64,000 nucleotides of DNA, taken from the NCBI RefSeq assembly GCF_025264685.1, contig NZ_CP073721.1, positions 4,083,001 through 4,147,000 on the forward strand, given 5' to 3'. Shown in pieces: positions 51,721 through 60,193 of this stretch. The first letter of the stretch is position 1, and every line of letters begins with the position of its first letter. Made by a program: the position numbers and the translations under genes. The notes beneath the pieces are model-generated. The model saw only the letters and a program-made list of their open reading frames with translations, was not told the DNA's origin and ran no database searches. Source of the DNA: Dactylosporangium roseum. GTDB taxonomy: Bacteria > Actinomycetota > Actinomycetes > Mycobacteriales > Micromonosporaceae.

Positions 51721-52376
51721 AGTTCAACGACGACCTGAAGCAGGCCAACGAGGTCTGCGACGGGATGCCGCTCGTCGGCGACGCCTCCCGGCGGGACGAG
51801 GTGATCCATCAGGTGGCGACCACGCCGCTGTACATGGCGCTCACCGGCGGAGGCCCGGACATGGTCAATTCGGCCGGCACACCCTGGAGCGGCGGCTACG
51901 TCAACGCCAACGGCGACCCGACCGTCGACGTGCGCAGCAACATCGCCGCGGAGTCCCGCGCGAAGATCGTGTACGAGTACCTGAAGCAGTTCACCGACGA
52001 TCCGGGCGTGCAGGACACGTTGACGTTCCTGATGACCCGGGAAGTGGCGCACTTCCAGCAGTTCACCGCGGCACTCAACGAACTGCCCGTCAACTTCCCG
52101 CCCGGGCGCCTGCCCGGTGACGACCGCTTCCAGAACCTGACGTTCAACATGTCGGACTCGGGCTCGACGCGGGGGCCGTGGAACGAGGGCCAGGAACCTT
52201 GGCCGGCCGGCACGGAATGGCGCTACGTCGAACGGCCCACCGAGTGGATCGGTTCGGCCGAGCGGAGCAACCGGGGCGGGGAAGCCGGCGTCGAAGGCAC
52301 TCCGGCCGTGCGCGGAACGCCGCCGTTCGTCCACCAGGAGCACGTGGCGGTCCGGGGCGCGGGCGCGTCCCGCTGA
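51721..52376 (+). pseudogene. manganese catalase, N-terminally truncated
   Basis: The frame after a TAG at 51718 reads FNDDLKQANEVCDGMPLVGD and continues through TPWSGGYVNANGDPTVDVRS, AAESRAKIVYEYLKQFTDD and TFLMTREVAHFQQFTAAL, which are the middle and C-terminal parts of Mn catalase with the second set of Mn ligands (the Glu of AAESRAK and the Glu/His of REVAHFQ). The N-terminal third with the first ligands is absent. An ATG at 51765 could start a fragment, but it cannot form the di-Mn site. Confidence 0.8.
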
Positions 52377-52495
52377 ACGGCGGCGCGTCGCCACCTCGGT
52401 GCGGTCGGGGTAGCACCGCGCGGCCGCGCACGGAGGCCGATGATGGGAGAGGGCGTCCACCGGCGCAACGGGCACGGCCAGTTGGAGGTACTGCC

Positions 52496-52858
52496 ATGAC
52501 CAACGACATCACGTACCGCAGGATCTACGAGGAGTCCTCACCCGAGGACGGCCGGCGGGTGCTGGTCGATCGCGTCTGGCCGCGGGGGCTGCGCAAGGAG
52601 GACGCGCATCTCGACGAGTGGCTGCGTGACGTCGCCCCGTCCACCGAGCTGCGCCGCTGGTACGGCCACGAGCCCAGCCGCTTCGCCGAGTTCCGCCGCC
52701 GCTACCTCACCGAACTGCGCGAGCCCGCGCGGCGGGAGGCCGTCGACCATCTGCGCGACATCGCCGGCCGCGACAAACTCACGCTGCTGACCGCCACCCA
52801 CGATGTCGACCACAGCCAGGCCGCCGTCCTCGCCGCGTGGCTGACCAGCGCCGCCTAG
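52496..52858 (+). CDS. DUF488 family protein
   Basis: The protein has 120 residues. The family pattern is RVLVDRVWPRGLRKEDAHLD, EWLRDVAPSTELRRWYGHEP and KLTLLTATHDVDHSQAAVLA. DUF488 proteins are small and of unknown function, often near redox or heme genes. GGAGG is seven bases before the ATG. A hairpin repeat follows 38 bases after the stop. Confidence 0.88.
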   Translation: MTNDITYRRIYEESSPEDGRRVLVDRVWPRGLRKEDAHLDEWLRDVAPSTELRRWYGHEPSRFAEFRRRYLTELREPARREAVDHLRDIAGRDKLTLLTATHDVDHSQAAVLAAWLTSAA

Positions 52859-52896
52859 ATCGCCACCGCCACCACCACTTGACAAAACACTTCACA

Positions 52897-52946
52897 GATC
52901 ATGGGAAGGATCTGGCTGTCGGGGCAGCCACATCTTTCCCGTGATC
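52897..52946. repeat. hairpin repeat, copy 1
   Basis: A stem of about 22 bp: the left arm begins GATCATGGGAAGGATC, the right arm ends ATCTTTCCCGTGATC, with a TCGGGG loop. It shares most positions with 58403-58453. Differences between copies often change into G-U pairs, so the RNA fold is kept. The bases after it (TGATCAAGGAGCCGAGCGG) resemble the start of the repeat at 27316 and 59998. Confidence 0.8.
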
Positions 52947-53028
52947 AAGGAGCCGAGCGGTTTTGCGGTGCTGACGCCCGGGTAAGCGATCCACATCGGC
53001 ATGATCGTGCTTCCGGGAGGCGGGCGGA

Positions 53029-53154
53029 ATGGAATACGGAAGCCGGGTCGCGCTGGGAGCACAGACCGGGAACGTCCTCGGCCGGAGCCGGTCTTCGCGC
53101 ACCGCGATGATGATCGATGCCGCCGTGACCACCGGGACGGCGGCCGAGCGATGA
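53029..53154 (+). CDS. 41-residue protein upstream of the SRPBCC gene
   Basis: ATG(53029) to TGA encodes MEYGSRVALGAQTGNVLGRS and then RSSRTAMMIDAAVTTGTAAER. GGGAGG lies eight bases upstream. The GxxxGxxLGR pattern resembles short proteins encoded before SRPBCC genes in actinobacterial gas vesicle clusters. Its stop overlaps the next ATG (ATGA), and the downstream gene lacks its own ribosome site, so the small gene is very probably translated. Confidence 0.65.
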   Translation: MEYGSRVALGAQTGNVLGRSRSSRTAMMIDAAVTTGTAAER

Positions 53155-54155
53155 GCCCCGCGAACGGTGATGAACACGGCGGTGGGATCGGGGAGAGCGT
53201 CGCCCGGCTGGTTGCCACGGAGACGCGAAATTTCGCGGGCGCTGTGGGGGAGCGCGCCGCGGCGGCGCTGCGGGATCGCCTCAGCGAGCTCACGGAACGC
53301 CTGACCGACATCGCCGAGAACACCGAGTCCCCGATGGCCGCCGCGGCGGCGAAAGGCGCGCAGGAGTGGCTGGGCGGCGCGTCGCTGTTCAAAGCCGCGC
53401 TCAGCGGTGGGCTCGCCGCCGCCAAGACACAGTTGAAGCAGTTGTTCGGCCTGGGCCGGACGAAGAGCCGCAAGCTCAAGGTGACGAACATCGTCGAGTC
53501 CGTCGACGTCGGCGTGCCGGTCCGGGTCGCGTACAACCAGTGGACCGAGTTCGAGGACATCCCCCGCTTCACGAAGAAGGTCGAGAAGGTCGACCGCGGG
53601 AGGGACGACACCAAGCTCGCCTGGCGGGCGCAGATCTTCCTCTCCCATCGGAACTGGGAGGCCGACATCATCGAGATGGTCCCGGACGAGCGGATCGTGT
53701 GGCGCTCCAAGGGGGCGAAGGGCCACGTGGACGGCGCCATCTCGTTCCACGCCGTCACGCCGACGCTGACCCGCGTCGTGCTCGTCCTGCAGTACTACCC
53801 GAAGGGCTTGTTCGAGCGCACCGGGAACCTCTGGCGGGCGCAGGGCCGGCGGACCCGGCTGGAGCTGAAGCACTTCGTACGGCACGCGACGACCCAGACG
53901 ATCCTGCACCCCGACGGCGTCGAGGGCTGGCGCGGCGAGATCCGCGACAGCAAGGTCGTGGTCGACCACGACGCGGCCGTGCGGCAGGAACGGTGGCAAC
54001 GGGAAGCCGGCCACGAGCCCGGCCACGGCCCCGAGCGCCGGGACGGCGGCGAGCGTGACGGCCCGGACCACCGGCATCGGGACCTTCAGAAGGCTGGGAG
54101 CGGCCGAGAACGCCGCTCCGGCGAACACCGGCCGGCACGCCGGCCCGAGGAGTGA
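53151..54155 (+). CDS. SRPBCC (polyketide cyclase/START-like) protein, gas vesicle associated
   Basis: The protein has 334 residues. An Ala-rich helical N-terminus of about 95 residues is followed by an SRPBCC domain: IVESVDVGVPVRVAYNQWTE, FEDIPRFTKKVEKVDRG, DIIEMVPDERIVWRSKGAKG and YYPKGLFERTGNLWRAQGR. The tail is charged and His/Arg-rich. Such proteins accompany gvp genes in actinobacteria; the ligand is unknown. It is coupled to the small upstream gene. Confidence 0.82.
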   Translation: MSPANGDEHGGGIGESVARLVATETRNFAGAVGERAAAALRDRLSELTERLTDIAENTESPMAAAAAKGAQEWLGGASLFKAALSGGLAAAKTQLKQLFGLGRTKSRKLKVTNIVESVDVGVPVRVAYNQWTEFEDIPRFTKKVEKVDRGRDDTKLAWRAQIFLSHRNWEADIIEMVPDERIVWRSKGAKGHVDGAISFHAVTPTLTRVVLVLQYYPKGLFERTGNLWRAQGRRTRLELKHFVRHATTQTILHPDGVEGWRGEIRDSKVVVDHDAAVRQERWQREAGHEPGHGPERRDGGERDGPDHRHRDLQKAGSGRERRSGEHRPARRPEE

Positions 54156-54165
54156 CGGGTAGGCC

Positions 54166-54561
54166 ATGTCGATCGTATCCTCAGCACCCACCGGCGGCCG
54201 GTCCTCGTCGCTGGCCGACGTCATCGACACCGTTCTCGACAAGGGCATCGTCATCGACGCCCACGTGAGCGTCGCCCTGGTCGGGATCGAGGTGCTCACC
54301 ATCAACGCGCGCGTCGTCGTCGCCAGCGTCGACACGTATCTGCGGTTCGCCGAGGCGGCCAACCGGCTGGACCTCAAGGCCCAGGAGGGCCGCGGGCTGG
54401 GGGACCTCGTGGAGGGTGCCGTCGCGGGGCCGATGAAGCGCCGGGCGATCGAACACACAGGGGAGCGGCTGCTGGAGAAGGCCGGCGAGGTCATCGGCGA
54501 GATCGTCCGCCCGCCGGAGCGCGAACGGCAGCGTGACCGGCAGGGACGGCGAGACTCCTGA
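54166..54561 (+). CDS. gvpA: gas vesicle structural protein GvpA-type
   Basis: The protein has 131 residues. The GvpA core is LADVIDTVLDKGIVIDAHVS, VALVGIEVLTINARVVVASV and DTYLRFAEAANRLDL. A charged C-terminal extension of about 60 residues follows, as in actinobacterial GvpA/GvpJ-type proteins, so a minor-shell (GvpJ/S) role is possible. It starts 10 bases after the SRPBCC stop. Confidence 0.9.
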   Translation: MSIVSSAPTGGRSSSLADVIDTVLDKGIVIDAHVSVALVGIEVLTINARVVVASVDTYLRFAEAANRLDLKAQEGRGLGDLVEGAVAGPMKRRAIEHTGERLLEKAGEVIGEIVRPPERERQRDRQGRRDS

Positions 54562-54612
54562 CCCGGCCACCACCGGTCCCGATGCGATGACGAGCAGCGA
54601 CGACCAGGAGCG

Positions 54613-54843
54613 ATGAACGTGGGCCTGTTGACGACGATCCTCACGCTGCCCTACGCGCCGGTGCGGGCGGTCACCGCCATCGCCGACATCCTGCTGCGGC
54701 AGGCCGAGGAGGAGCTGTACAGCCCGGCCGGCGTCCGCCGGCAACTGGAGGCTCTCGACGAGGCGGTCACCCGGGGCGAGCTGTCCGAGTCCGAACGCCA
54801 GGCCGCGGAGGACGAGATCCTCGCCCGTCTCACCAACCGCTGA
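54613..54843 (+). CDS. gvpG: gas vesicle protein GvpG
   Basis: The protein has 76 residues. LTTILTLPYAPVRAVTAIAD and EEELYSPAGVRRQLEALDEAVTRGELSE-type sequence match GvpG. AGGAG precedes the ATG. GvpG is an assembly protein. GvpF/L, GvpJ, GvpK, GvpN, GvpO and GvpS are absent around it. Confidence 0.88.
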   Translation: MNVGLLTTILTLPYAPVRAVTAIADILLRQAEEELYSPAGVRRQLEALDEAVTRGELSESERQAAEDEILARLTNR

Positions 54844-55052
54844 ACGCCGCCACGGGCGAACCCGGCAGGTCACCGCGCGGTCCGGACGTGCGCGGCGGCC
54901 GTGGCCCGCTGCGCCGCCTCCTTGTCCGTCAGGTAGCTGCGCCGCGCCGACAACATGATCAGCCCGTCCGGCTACCCGCGTCGATGCGTTCGTAACGGGG
55001 GGAGGCCGGACCGGGAAGGGTTGAGGCGCGGGCACGCGGAAAGGTTGGTCCC

Positions 55053-55784
55053 ATGTGCCCGCGCGGCCGGCAGCGCCGGAACGGTACCAGCGAGGCGACC
55101 GGGGATCCCCGGTGGGGCGGGAGCCGGGCGGCGATGCGACCGGCGAGCTGGTGGCCGGACCTGCTTGCTGCGACCGCCTTCGCGGCGCTCACCGTCGCCC
55201 TGATCCGGGTGCCCGCGCTGCCGCGGCTCGACGTCGCGGTGCGCGACTGGGTCGACACGCACCGGTCGCCGCCGGTCGCGTGGACGACGCTGGTGATGGA
55301 CCACCTCGGACAGGGCGGTCCAGTGATGATCTTCACCCTGATCGTGGGGTTCGTGCTGGCGTGGCGCGACCGCAGTGTCCGGCCCATCGGGCCGGCCGGG
55401 CTCGCGCCGATCCTGACCACCGCGTCGATCGTGCCGCTGAAGCAGTACACCCAGCGCGGCAGCCCGCATCACGGGCCGGTGGAGCTGTTCAGCGGTCCCG
55501 GGTATGTCGAGTACCCCTCCGGGCACGTCAACAACGCGGTCGTCTACTACGGCACACTGGCGTTGCTGCTGGCGCCGTACCTGACCAGGGCCCTCCGCAC
55601 CGCGGTACGGTGGCTGCCGCCGGTGCTGGTCGCGATCGGCACGACGTACATCAGCTATCACTGGCTCACCGACGCGATCGCCGGTTTCCTGCTCGGGTTC
55701 GTGCTCCTCCGGTTGAGCCTGCGGATCCCGTGGGGGCGCGTCCCGCTGCCCGCCGCGCTGGACCGTCGACCCGCCGCGCGCTGA
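55053..55784 (+). CDS. PAP2 family phosphatase
   Basis: The protein has 243 residues and about six helices. The phosphatase signature is degenerate at motif 1 (LKQYTQRGSPHHGP, with RG in place of RP), then EYPSGHVNNAVVYYG (motif 2, PSGH) and TYISYHWLTDAIAGF (motif 3, with Y replacing the R of SRxxxxxHxxxD). Family members remove phosphate from undecaprenyl or phosphatidate lipids. The start at 55053 has GGAAAGG upstream; ATG 55134 would also cover all helices. Confidence 0.85.
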   Translation: MCPRGRQRRNGTSEATGDPRWGGSRAAMRPASWWPDLLAATAFAALTVALIRVPALPRLDVAVRDWVDTHRSPPVAWTTLVMDHLGQGGPVMIFTLIVGFVLAWRDRSVRPIGPAGLAPILTTASIVPLKQYTQRGSPHHGPVELFSGPGYVEYPSGHVNNAVVYYGTLALLLAPYLTRALRTAVRWLPPVLVAIGTTYISYHWLTDAIAGFLLGFVLLRLSLRIPWGRVPLPAALDRRPAAR

Positions 55785-55903
55785 GTCGCGGTCCGCCGGC
55801 GCGCATCACCGGGGTGACCGTGCGGTGCTCGGACGCCGGCGGCGTGCGGTCCGGCCGGTGGGCCGGCGAGCGTGACGCCGGGGTGACGGGGTAGGTCGGG
55901 GCT

Positions 55904-56881
55904 GTGGTCGCGTGGCTGGATCGTTACCAGCGCCAGCACACCTGGCTGGGATTCCCGCTGGCGGTGATCTACAAGTTCTTCGACGACCGTGGCCCGTACC
56001 TCGCCGCGATGGTGACCTACTACGGCTTCGTCTCGCTGTTCCCGCTGTCGCTGCTGTTTCTCAGCGCGCTCGGGTTCTTCCTGGAGGCCCATCCCGACCT
56101 GCGCCATCAACTGGTACAGACGGCAGTGGGGGACCTGCCGGTCATCGGGCCGCAGTTGCAGCGGAATGTCGGTGAGCTGCGTGGCAGCGGCACGCGCCTG
56201 GCACTCAGCGTGCTCGGCGCGCTCTACGGCGGGCTGGGCGCCATGCAGGCCGCACAGGCCGGGTTCAACCACATCTACTGCGTTCCGCGCGACGAGCAGC
56301 CCAACCCGGTGCGGTCCAGGCTGCGCAGTGTCGGACTGCTACTGATGCTCGGCAGCGCGGTGCTGCTGTCGGCCGCGGCCGCGACGCTCGTGGCGGTCGC
56401 CAACGCGCTCGCCGGCCAGTCCGGGCCCGGACTGCGGCTGCTGGGCTACCTGCTGACGTTCGTCATCAACGCCGGACTGTTCACCGCGGCGATGCAGTTG
56501 CTGACCGCCAGGGAGCTGCGCACCCGCCAGGTCATCACCGGAGGACTGATCGCCGCGGTCTCATGGGTGGTGCTGCAGACCGAAGGCGCCCGGCTCCTCG
56601 CGGCCTGGCTCAGCCACGCCAGTGCGCTCTACGGCACGTTCGGGCTGGTGCTCGCCGCGTTCGCCTGGATCTACCTCCAGGCGCTCGTGCTGATGCTCTC
56701 CGCCGAGATCAACATGGTCGTGCACCACCGGCTGTGGCCCCGGGCGCTGCTCACCCCGTTCACCGACAACGTCGAGCTGACCGAGGCCGACCGGCGGTTC
56801 TACACGATGTACGCCACCGCGCGGCGGTTCAAGGGCTTCGAGACGGTGCGGGTCGACTTCGGCCCGCCGCCACAGCGATAG
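55904..56881 (+). CDS. YihY/BrkB family membrane protein
   Basis: The protein has 325 residues and about six helices. YLAAMVTYYGFVSLFPLSLLFLS at the start, GALYGGLGAMQAAQAGFNHIY in the middle and YGTFGLVLAAFAWIYLQALVLMLSAEIN near the end are the family hallmarks. Its function is unclear (envelope transport has been proposed). The GTG at 55904 follows GGTAGG. Confidence 0.92.
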   Translation: MVAWLDRYQRQHTWLGFPLAVIYKFFDDRGPYLAAMVTYYGFVSLFPLSLLFLSALGFFLEAHPDLRHQLVQTAVGDLPVIGPQLQRNVGELRGSGTRLALSVLGALYGGLGAMQAAQAGFNHIYCVPRDEQPNPVRSRLRSVGLLLMLGSAVLLSAAAATLVAVANALAGQSGPGLRLLGYLLTFVINAGLFTAAMQLLTARELRTRQVITGGLIAAVSWVVLQTEGARLLAAWLSHASALYGTFGLVLAAFAWIYLQALVLMLSAEINMVVHHRLWPRALLTPFTDNVELTEADRRFYTMYATARRFKGFETVRVDFGPPPQR

Positions 56882-56973
56882 GTCGCCGGCCCTGAGCGGG
56901 CAGTCGCCGGCCGGCGGCGACATGACCCGGCCGTCGAGGTGTCCGCGGCGGGCCCACCGGGTAGCCGGTGGGC

Positions 56974-57876
56974 ATGGTCTACGTGATGGCGGTCTGCGCG
57001 GCGGCGCTGATGGGTATCGGCACCGCCATCCAGCAGCGGGCCGCGTCCCGCGCTCCGGCCGGAACGGTCCTGCATTGGCGGCTGCTGGGATATCTGCTGC
57101 GTCAACGATTGTGGCTCACCGGCATCGCCGTCGCGGTGTGCGGGAACGTCCTCGCGGGGGTGGCCCTCGGCGTGGGCAGCGTCGCCCTGGTGGAGCCGCT
57201 CACCGTGACGGGGCTGCTGTTCGCGCTGTCCGTGGCGGCCGTGTGGAGCCGGTACCGGATCGGCCGGCGGGAATGGTCCGGGGCGCTGGCCGTGGTGTTC
57301 GGGGTGATCGCGTTCCTGCTCGCCGGGGAGCCGAGTCCGGGCCGCCACCCGGACGCCCCGGTGTGGCAGTGGGCGCTGGCGGCGGCCGCGATCGGCGTCA
57401 TCACCGGCGGACTGGTGGCGCTCGCCCGGCGGCTGCGGCCGCGGTACGAGGCGGCGGTGCTCGGCCTCGGCGCCGGCATGCTCTTCGGCCTCCAGGCCGC
57501 CCTGACCAGCACCGCCATGCGCCGGCTGTTCACCCACGGGGCGCTGGCGCTGCTGCTGTCGTGGACACCGTACGCGGTCGTGGCCGTCGCCGTGATCGGC
57601 ATGCTGCTGGCGCAGAGCGCGTACAAGCTCGCACCGCTGCCGGTGTCCTACCCGCCGGCGGCGGCGGCCGAGCCGATCGCCGGTGTCGCCATCGGGATCG
57701 GGGTGCTCGAAGGTTCGCTGCGGCTCGAGCCGCTCGCCCTCGCCGTCGAGATCGTGGCGCTGGTGGTGATGACGGTCGGCGTCTACACCCTGGCCGCCAC
57801 ACGCCTGGTCGAGGCGCACCATCGTCCGCACCACCTCCCGCACCTGCCGCATCACCCGGGCCACGGCAGCGGCTGA
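56974..57876 (+). CDS. DMT-like multidrug/metabolite or Mg-type transporter
   Basis: The protein has 300 residues, nine to ten helices and a two-fold internal layout (MAVCAAALMGIGTAIQQRAA and later LGLGAGMLFGLQAALTSTAM). VEPLTVTGLLFALSV and PPAAAAEPIAGVAIGIGVL are equivalent halves. The fold fits DMT/EamA-type proteins close to the NIPA group. The C-terminus is an unusual His/Pro tail (EAHHRPHHLPHLPHHPGHGS) that could bind a metal. ATG 56974 is preferred to GTG 56968. Confidence 0.8.
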   Translation: MVYVMAVCAAALMGIGTAIQQRAASRAPAGTVLHWRLLGYLLRQRLWLTGIAVAVCGNVLAGVALGVGSVALVEPLTVTGLLFALSVAAVWSRYRIGRREWSGALAVVFGVIAFLLAGEPSPGRHPDAPVWQWALAAAAIGVITGGLVALARRLRPRYEAAVLGLGAGMLFGLQAALTSTAMRRLFTHGALALLLSWTPYAVVAVAVIGMLLAQSAYKLAPLPVSYPPAAAAEPIAGVAIGIGVLEGSLRLEPLALAVEIVALVVMTVGVYTLAATRLVEAHHRPHHLPHLPHHPGHGSG

Positions 57877-57950
57877 TGCGGTGTGCGCCACGGACCTGGC
57901 CAGGGGTGGGCCTGCGCGACGGCGGGCGACCCCGCCGCTATGGTGGATCG

Positions 57951-58385
57951 ATGGCATCGGTCAAGCAGATCCAAGTCACCTTCGACTGTGCGGAACCTGA
58001 GCGCGTCGCTCGGTTCTGGTGCGAGGTGCTGGGGTATGTCGTACCGCCGCCCCCCACGGGGTTTGCCACGTGGGACGATTTCGATCGCGCGGTGCCGCCT
58101 GAGCGGCAGGGTTCGGCGTTCGCGTGCGTCGACCCCTCAGGCGTGGGCCCGCGACTGTTCTTCCAGCGTGTTCCCGAGGGCAAGGCCGTCAAGAATCGGC
58201 TGCATCTCGACGTGCGGGTCGGCACCGGGCTCGTGGGTGAGGAGCGCCTGGCCGCGCTCGAGGCCGAATGCGCGCGACTGGTCGCGCTCGGCGCGGTGCG
58301 CATGCGACTACTGCGTGCCGACGGCTACAACGAGTCGTGCCTCGTGATGCAGGACGTCGAGGGCAACGAGTTCTGTCTCGACTGA
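57951..58385 (+). CDS. VOC (glyoxalase-like) family protein
   Basis: The protein has 144 residues. IQVTFDCAEPERVARFWCEVLGY opens the domain, with RLFFQRVPEGKAVKNRLHLDV and VMQDVEGNEFCLD closing it. The likely metal ligands are the His in RLHLDV and the Glu in GNEFCLD. The type is common in actinobacteria and the substrate is unknown. A hairpin repeat and an insertion sequence follow directly. Confidence 0.88.
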   Translation: MASVKQIQVTFDCAEPERVARFWCEVLGYVVPPPPTGFATWDDFDRAVPPERQGSAFACVDPSGVGPRLFFQRVPEGKAVKNRLHLDVRVGTGLVGEERLAALEAECARLVALGAVRMRLLRADGYNESCLVMQDVEGNEFCLD

Positions 58386-58402
58386 CTGCCGGACGGCTGC
58401 GT

Positions 58403-58453
58403 GATCATGGGAAAGATATGGTTGTCGGGGGCAGCCACATCTTTCCCATGATC
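58403..58453. repeat. hairpin repeat, copy 2
   Basis: The left arm begins GATCATGGGAAAGATATGG and the right arm ends CCACATCTTTCCCATGATC, with a TCGGGG-type loop. It is closely similar to 52897-52946. Its right end runs into the target duplication of the insertion sequence, so the element jumped into the edge of this repeat. Confidence 0.8.
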
Positions 58454-58455
58454 AT
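58448..58455. repeat. target site duplication, left copy
   Basis: ATGATCAT stands directly left of the terminal repeat and recurs at 59998-60005 directly right of the other. The 8-bp target is itself palindromic. Confidence 0.85.
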
Positions 58456-59997
58456 GCAAGACCGGGAAGTTAAGCCGCTGGGGCTGTTGTCAATGGGCTG
58501 GTTGATGTGCCGATAGCGATGGCGATGTCGGTGATCCGGTGGATGATCTTCGGGGTTTTCAGGTTCTTGTAGGCGTAACGGGAGATCGGCCGTTTCACCA
58601 CACGTGGGCTGATCCGGGCGCGTCGGGCCGGTAGCAGGTCAGCCAGCACAGCACGACCGATCGCACCGACCAGGTCGACCGCGATAGTGATCACCCCGAC
58701 AGCGCGGATGGTCAGATCGCGGGCGGTCTGCACGGCGATGGTGAAGCTGGCCCGGTCCGGGTCGGCCCCGGTGGTGTCCGTGGCCCAGGTCATCGTCTGC
58801 CGCAGCGCCTGATAGACGGTCAGCAGTGCGTAGAGTTCCTGATCGACGCCGTCCGGAGTGGTCGAACGCAGCACCCGCCCAGCCAGCAGGGTGTGCTTGA
58901 TCGCCAGGAAGGTCGACTCGACCTCCCACCGCTCGTGGTAGAGCTCGATCAGCGCCCCGGCCGGATAGCGGCGCTCGTCGGTGAGGGTAGTGACCAGCCG
59001 CCAGACACCGGTACGGGTCGAACCATCCGCACAGGACAGCGTGACGACCGCCTCGACCACCCGAACCCGCACCCCAGCCACCACACTGGCGTAGGAACCG
59101 TCACCAAGACGGTCCAGCACCGGCAGCTTGCGACTGGACTTGACCCGCAGCAACAACCCCGCCCCAGCGGCGGTGACCTTCGTCATGAACATGTTGGTGT
59201 CATAGCCACGGTCGGCCAGCAGCAGCATTCCCGGCCGCAGCAGACCCAGCAACCCCACGGCATAACTGGTCTCACCACTCTCACCACCCACGCCGGTACC
59301 GAACACCGCACCGAACACCGCCCGAGTCCCGGTCTCCACCAACGCCACCACCCGCACCAGCGGATACCCCGGCTCACCGGCACGGGCCATCCGCTTGCCG
59401 TACACCGCCCGATTCGCCGGCGAATCCGGCACATTCACCGTGGACCCGTCGATCGCCACCGTACGCAGCCCCCGCCACCACGCCCCGACCGTGTCGCGAC
59501 CCGCCACCGGCCCGGCCAGAGTCTGGAACAACCGCCGCAGCGGCGGCACCCCCACCCGCCGCCGCGCCTGCGCCAACCCCGACGACGACGGACACACCCC
59601 CAACCCGGCCACCACACCCAACCCACCGACCAACGCTCCCCACACCCGCCGATACGACAACGAGCCGAACAACCCCAACCCCAACAGCCAATACACCACC
59701 ACCCGCGACGGCAACCGCCGCACCCGCCGCTGCACCCGCCCCGTCTCGGCCAACACCGCATCCACCAACTCCACCGGCACAGCCCGGGTCAACTCACCCA
59801 GATGCCCCGCCGCGAACACCCCCACCGGCACCGACCCGACCCCGGCAATGACAGACTCCTCCGACAACGGGACTCCCCCCACAGGCTGATCTTGGTCGAC
59901 TGCCTGTTCTACCGGAGTCCCGTTGCCTTATCACCCCACCACACCGCAACCACACACCCTTGACAGCAACCCTCACGACTTAACTTCCCGGTCTTGC
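58456..59997 (-). mobile_element. IS4-type insertion sequence, 1542 bp, apparently complete
   Basis: The ends are perfect 19-bp inverted repeats: GCAAGACCGGGAAGTTAAG at 58456-58474 and its complement at 59979-59997, with weaker similarity extending about 20 bases inward. One transposase gene fills the element, which is flanked by an 8-bp duplication ATGATCAT. Intact ends, an intact gene and an exact duplication mean a recent insertion. Confidence 0.92.
58470..59882 (-). CDS. IS4-family DDE transposase
   Basis: The protein has 470 residues. An IS4-type N-terminal domain (residues 30-120) precedes the DDE core: first Asp in VAIDGSTVNVPDSPANR, second Asp in MLLLADRGYDTNMFM, Glu in the Y-x-x-R-W-x-x-E segment LIELYHERWEVESTFLAIK. 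It begins at GTG 59882; a TTG at 59867, spaced well behind GGGGGAG, may be the real start. The stop at 58470 lies inside the left terminal repeat. Confidence 0.92.
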   Translation of the reverse strand: MGGVPLSEESVIAGVGSVPVGVFAAGHLGELTRAVPVELVDAVLAETGRVQRRVRRLPSRVVVYWLLGLGLFGSLSYRRVWGALVGGLGVVAGLGVCPSSSGLAQARRRVGVPPLRRLFQTLAGPVAGRDTVGAWWRGLRTVAIDGSTVNVPDSPANRAVYGKRMARAGEPGYPLVRVVALVETGTRAVFGAVFGTGVGGESGETSYAVGLLGLLRPGMLLLADRGYDTNMFMTKVTAAGAGLLLRVKSSRKLPVLDRLGDGSYASVVAGVRVRVVEAVVTLSCADGSTRTGVWRLVTTLTDERRYPAGALIELYHERWEVESTFLAIKHTLLAGRVLRSTTPDGVDQELYALLTVYQALRQTMTWATDTTGADPDRASFTIAVQTARDLTIRAVGVITIAVDLVGAIGRAVLADLLPARRARISPRVVKRPISRYAYKNLKTPKIIHRITDIAIAIGTSTSPLTTAPAA

Positions 59998-60130
59998 ATG
60001 ATCATGGGGTCGAGCGGCGCGGCGGCGGATGGCGCCGGAACCGGCGCGTCGGCCCACCTCGGCGGCGACGCCTCCGAGCCCCGTGCCTGAACGATCGGCC
60101 TTGTTGAGCTTGACTTCGCGGCCTTGGGCC
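59998..60130. repeat. dispersed intergenic repeat, copy B (with right target duplication)
   Basis: It aligns in order with 27316-27472 (blocks ATGATCATGGG, TCGAGCGGC, CGGCGGCGGAT, CTCGGCGGCGAC, CCTCCGAG, ACTTCGCGGCCTTG) but is about 25 bases shorter. Its first eight bases are the right target duplication. Before the insertion it would have followed the hairpin repeat at 58403 directly. Confidence 0.75.
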
Positions 60131-60193
60131 AGGGTGTACGAATGCTCCGCGACCATGAGGCGGCAACGGCGTCATGGGTGAAATCGGACTAAT

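Noticed and set aside
54850..54960. Minus-strand frame of about 28 codons (LSARRSYLTDKEAAQR)
   Set aside because: It has no ribosome site, a stop just upstream and no family; it may be a gene remnant but cannot be supported.
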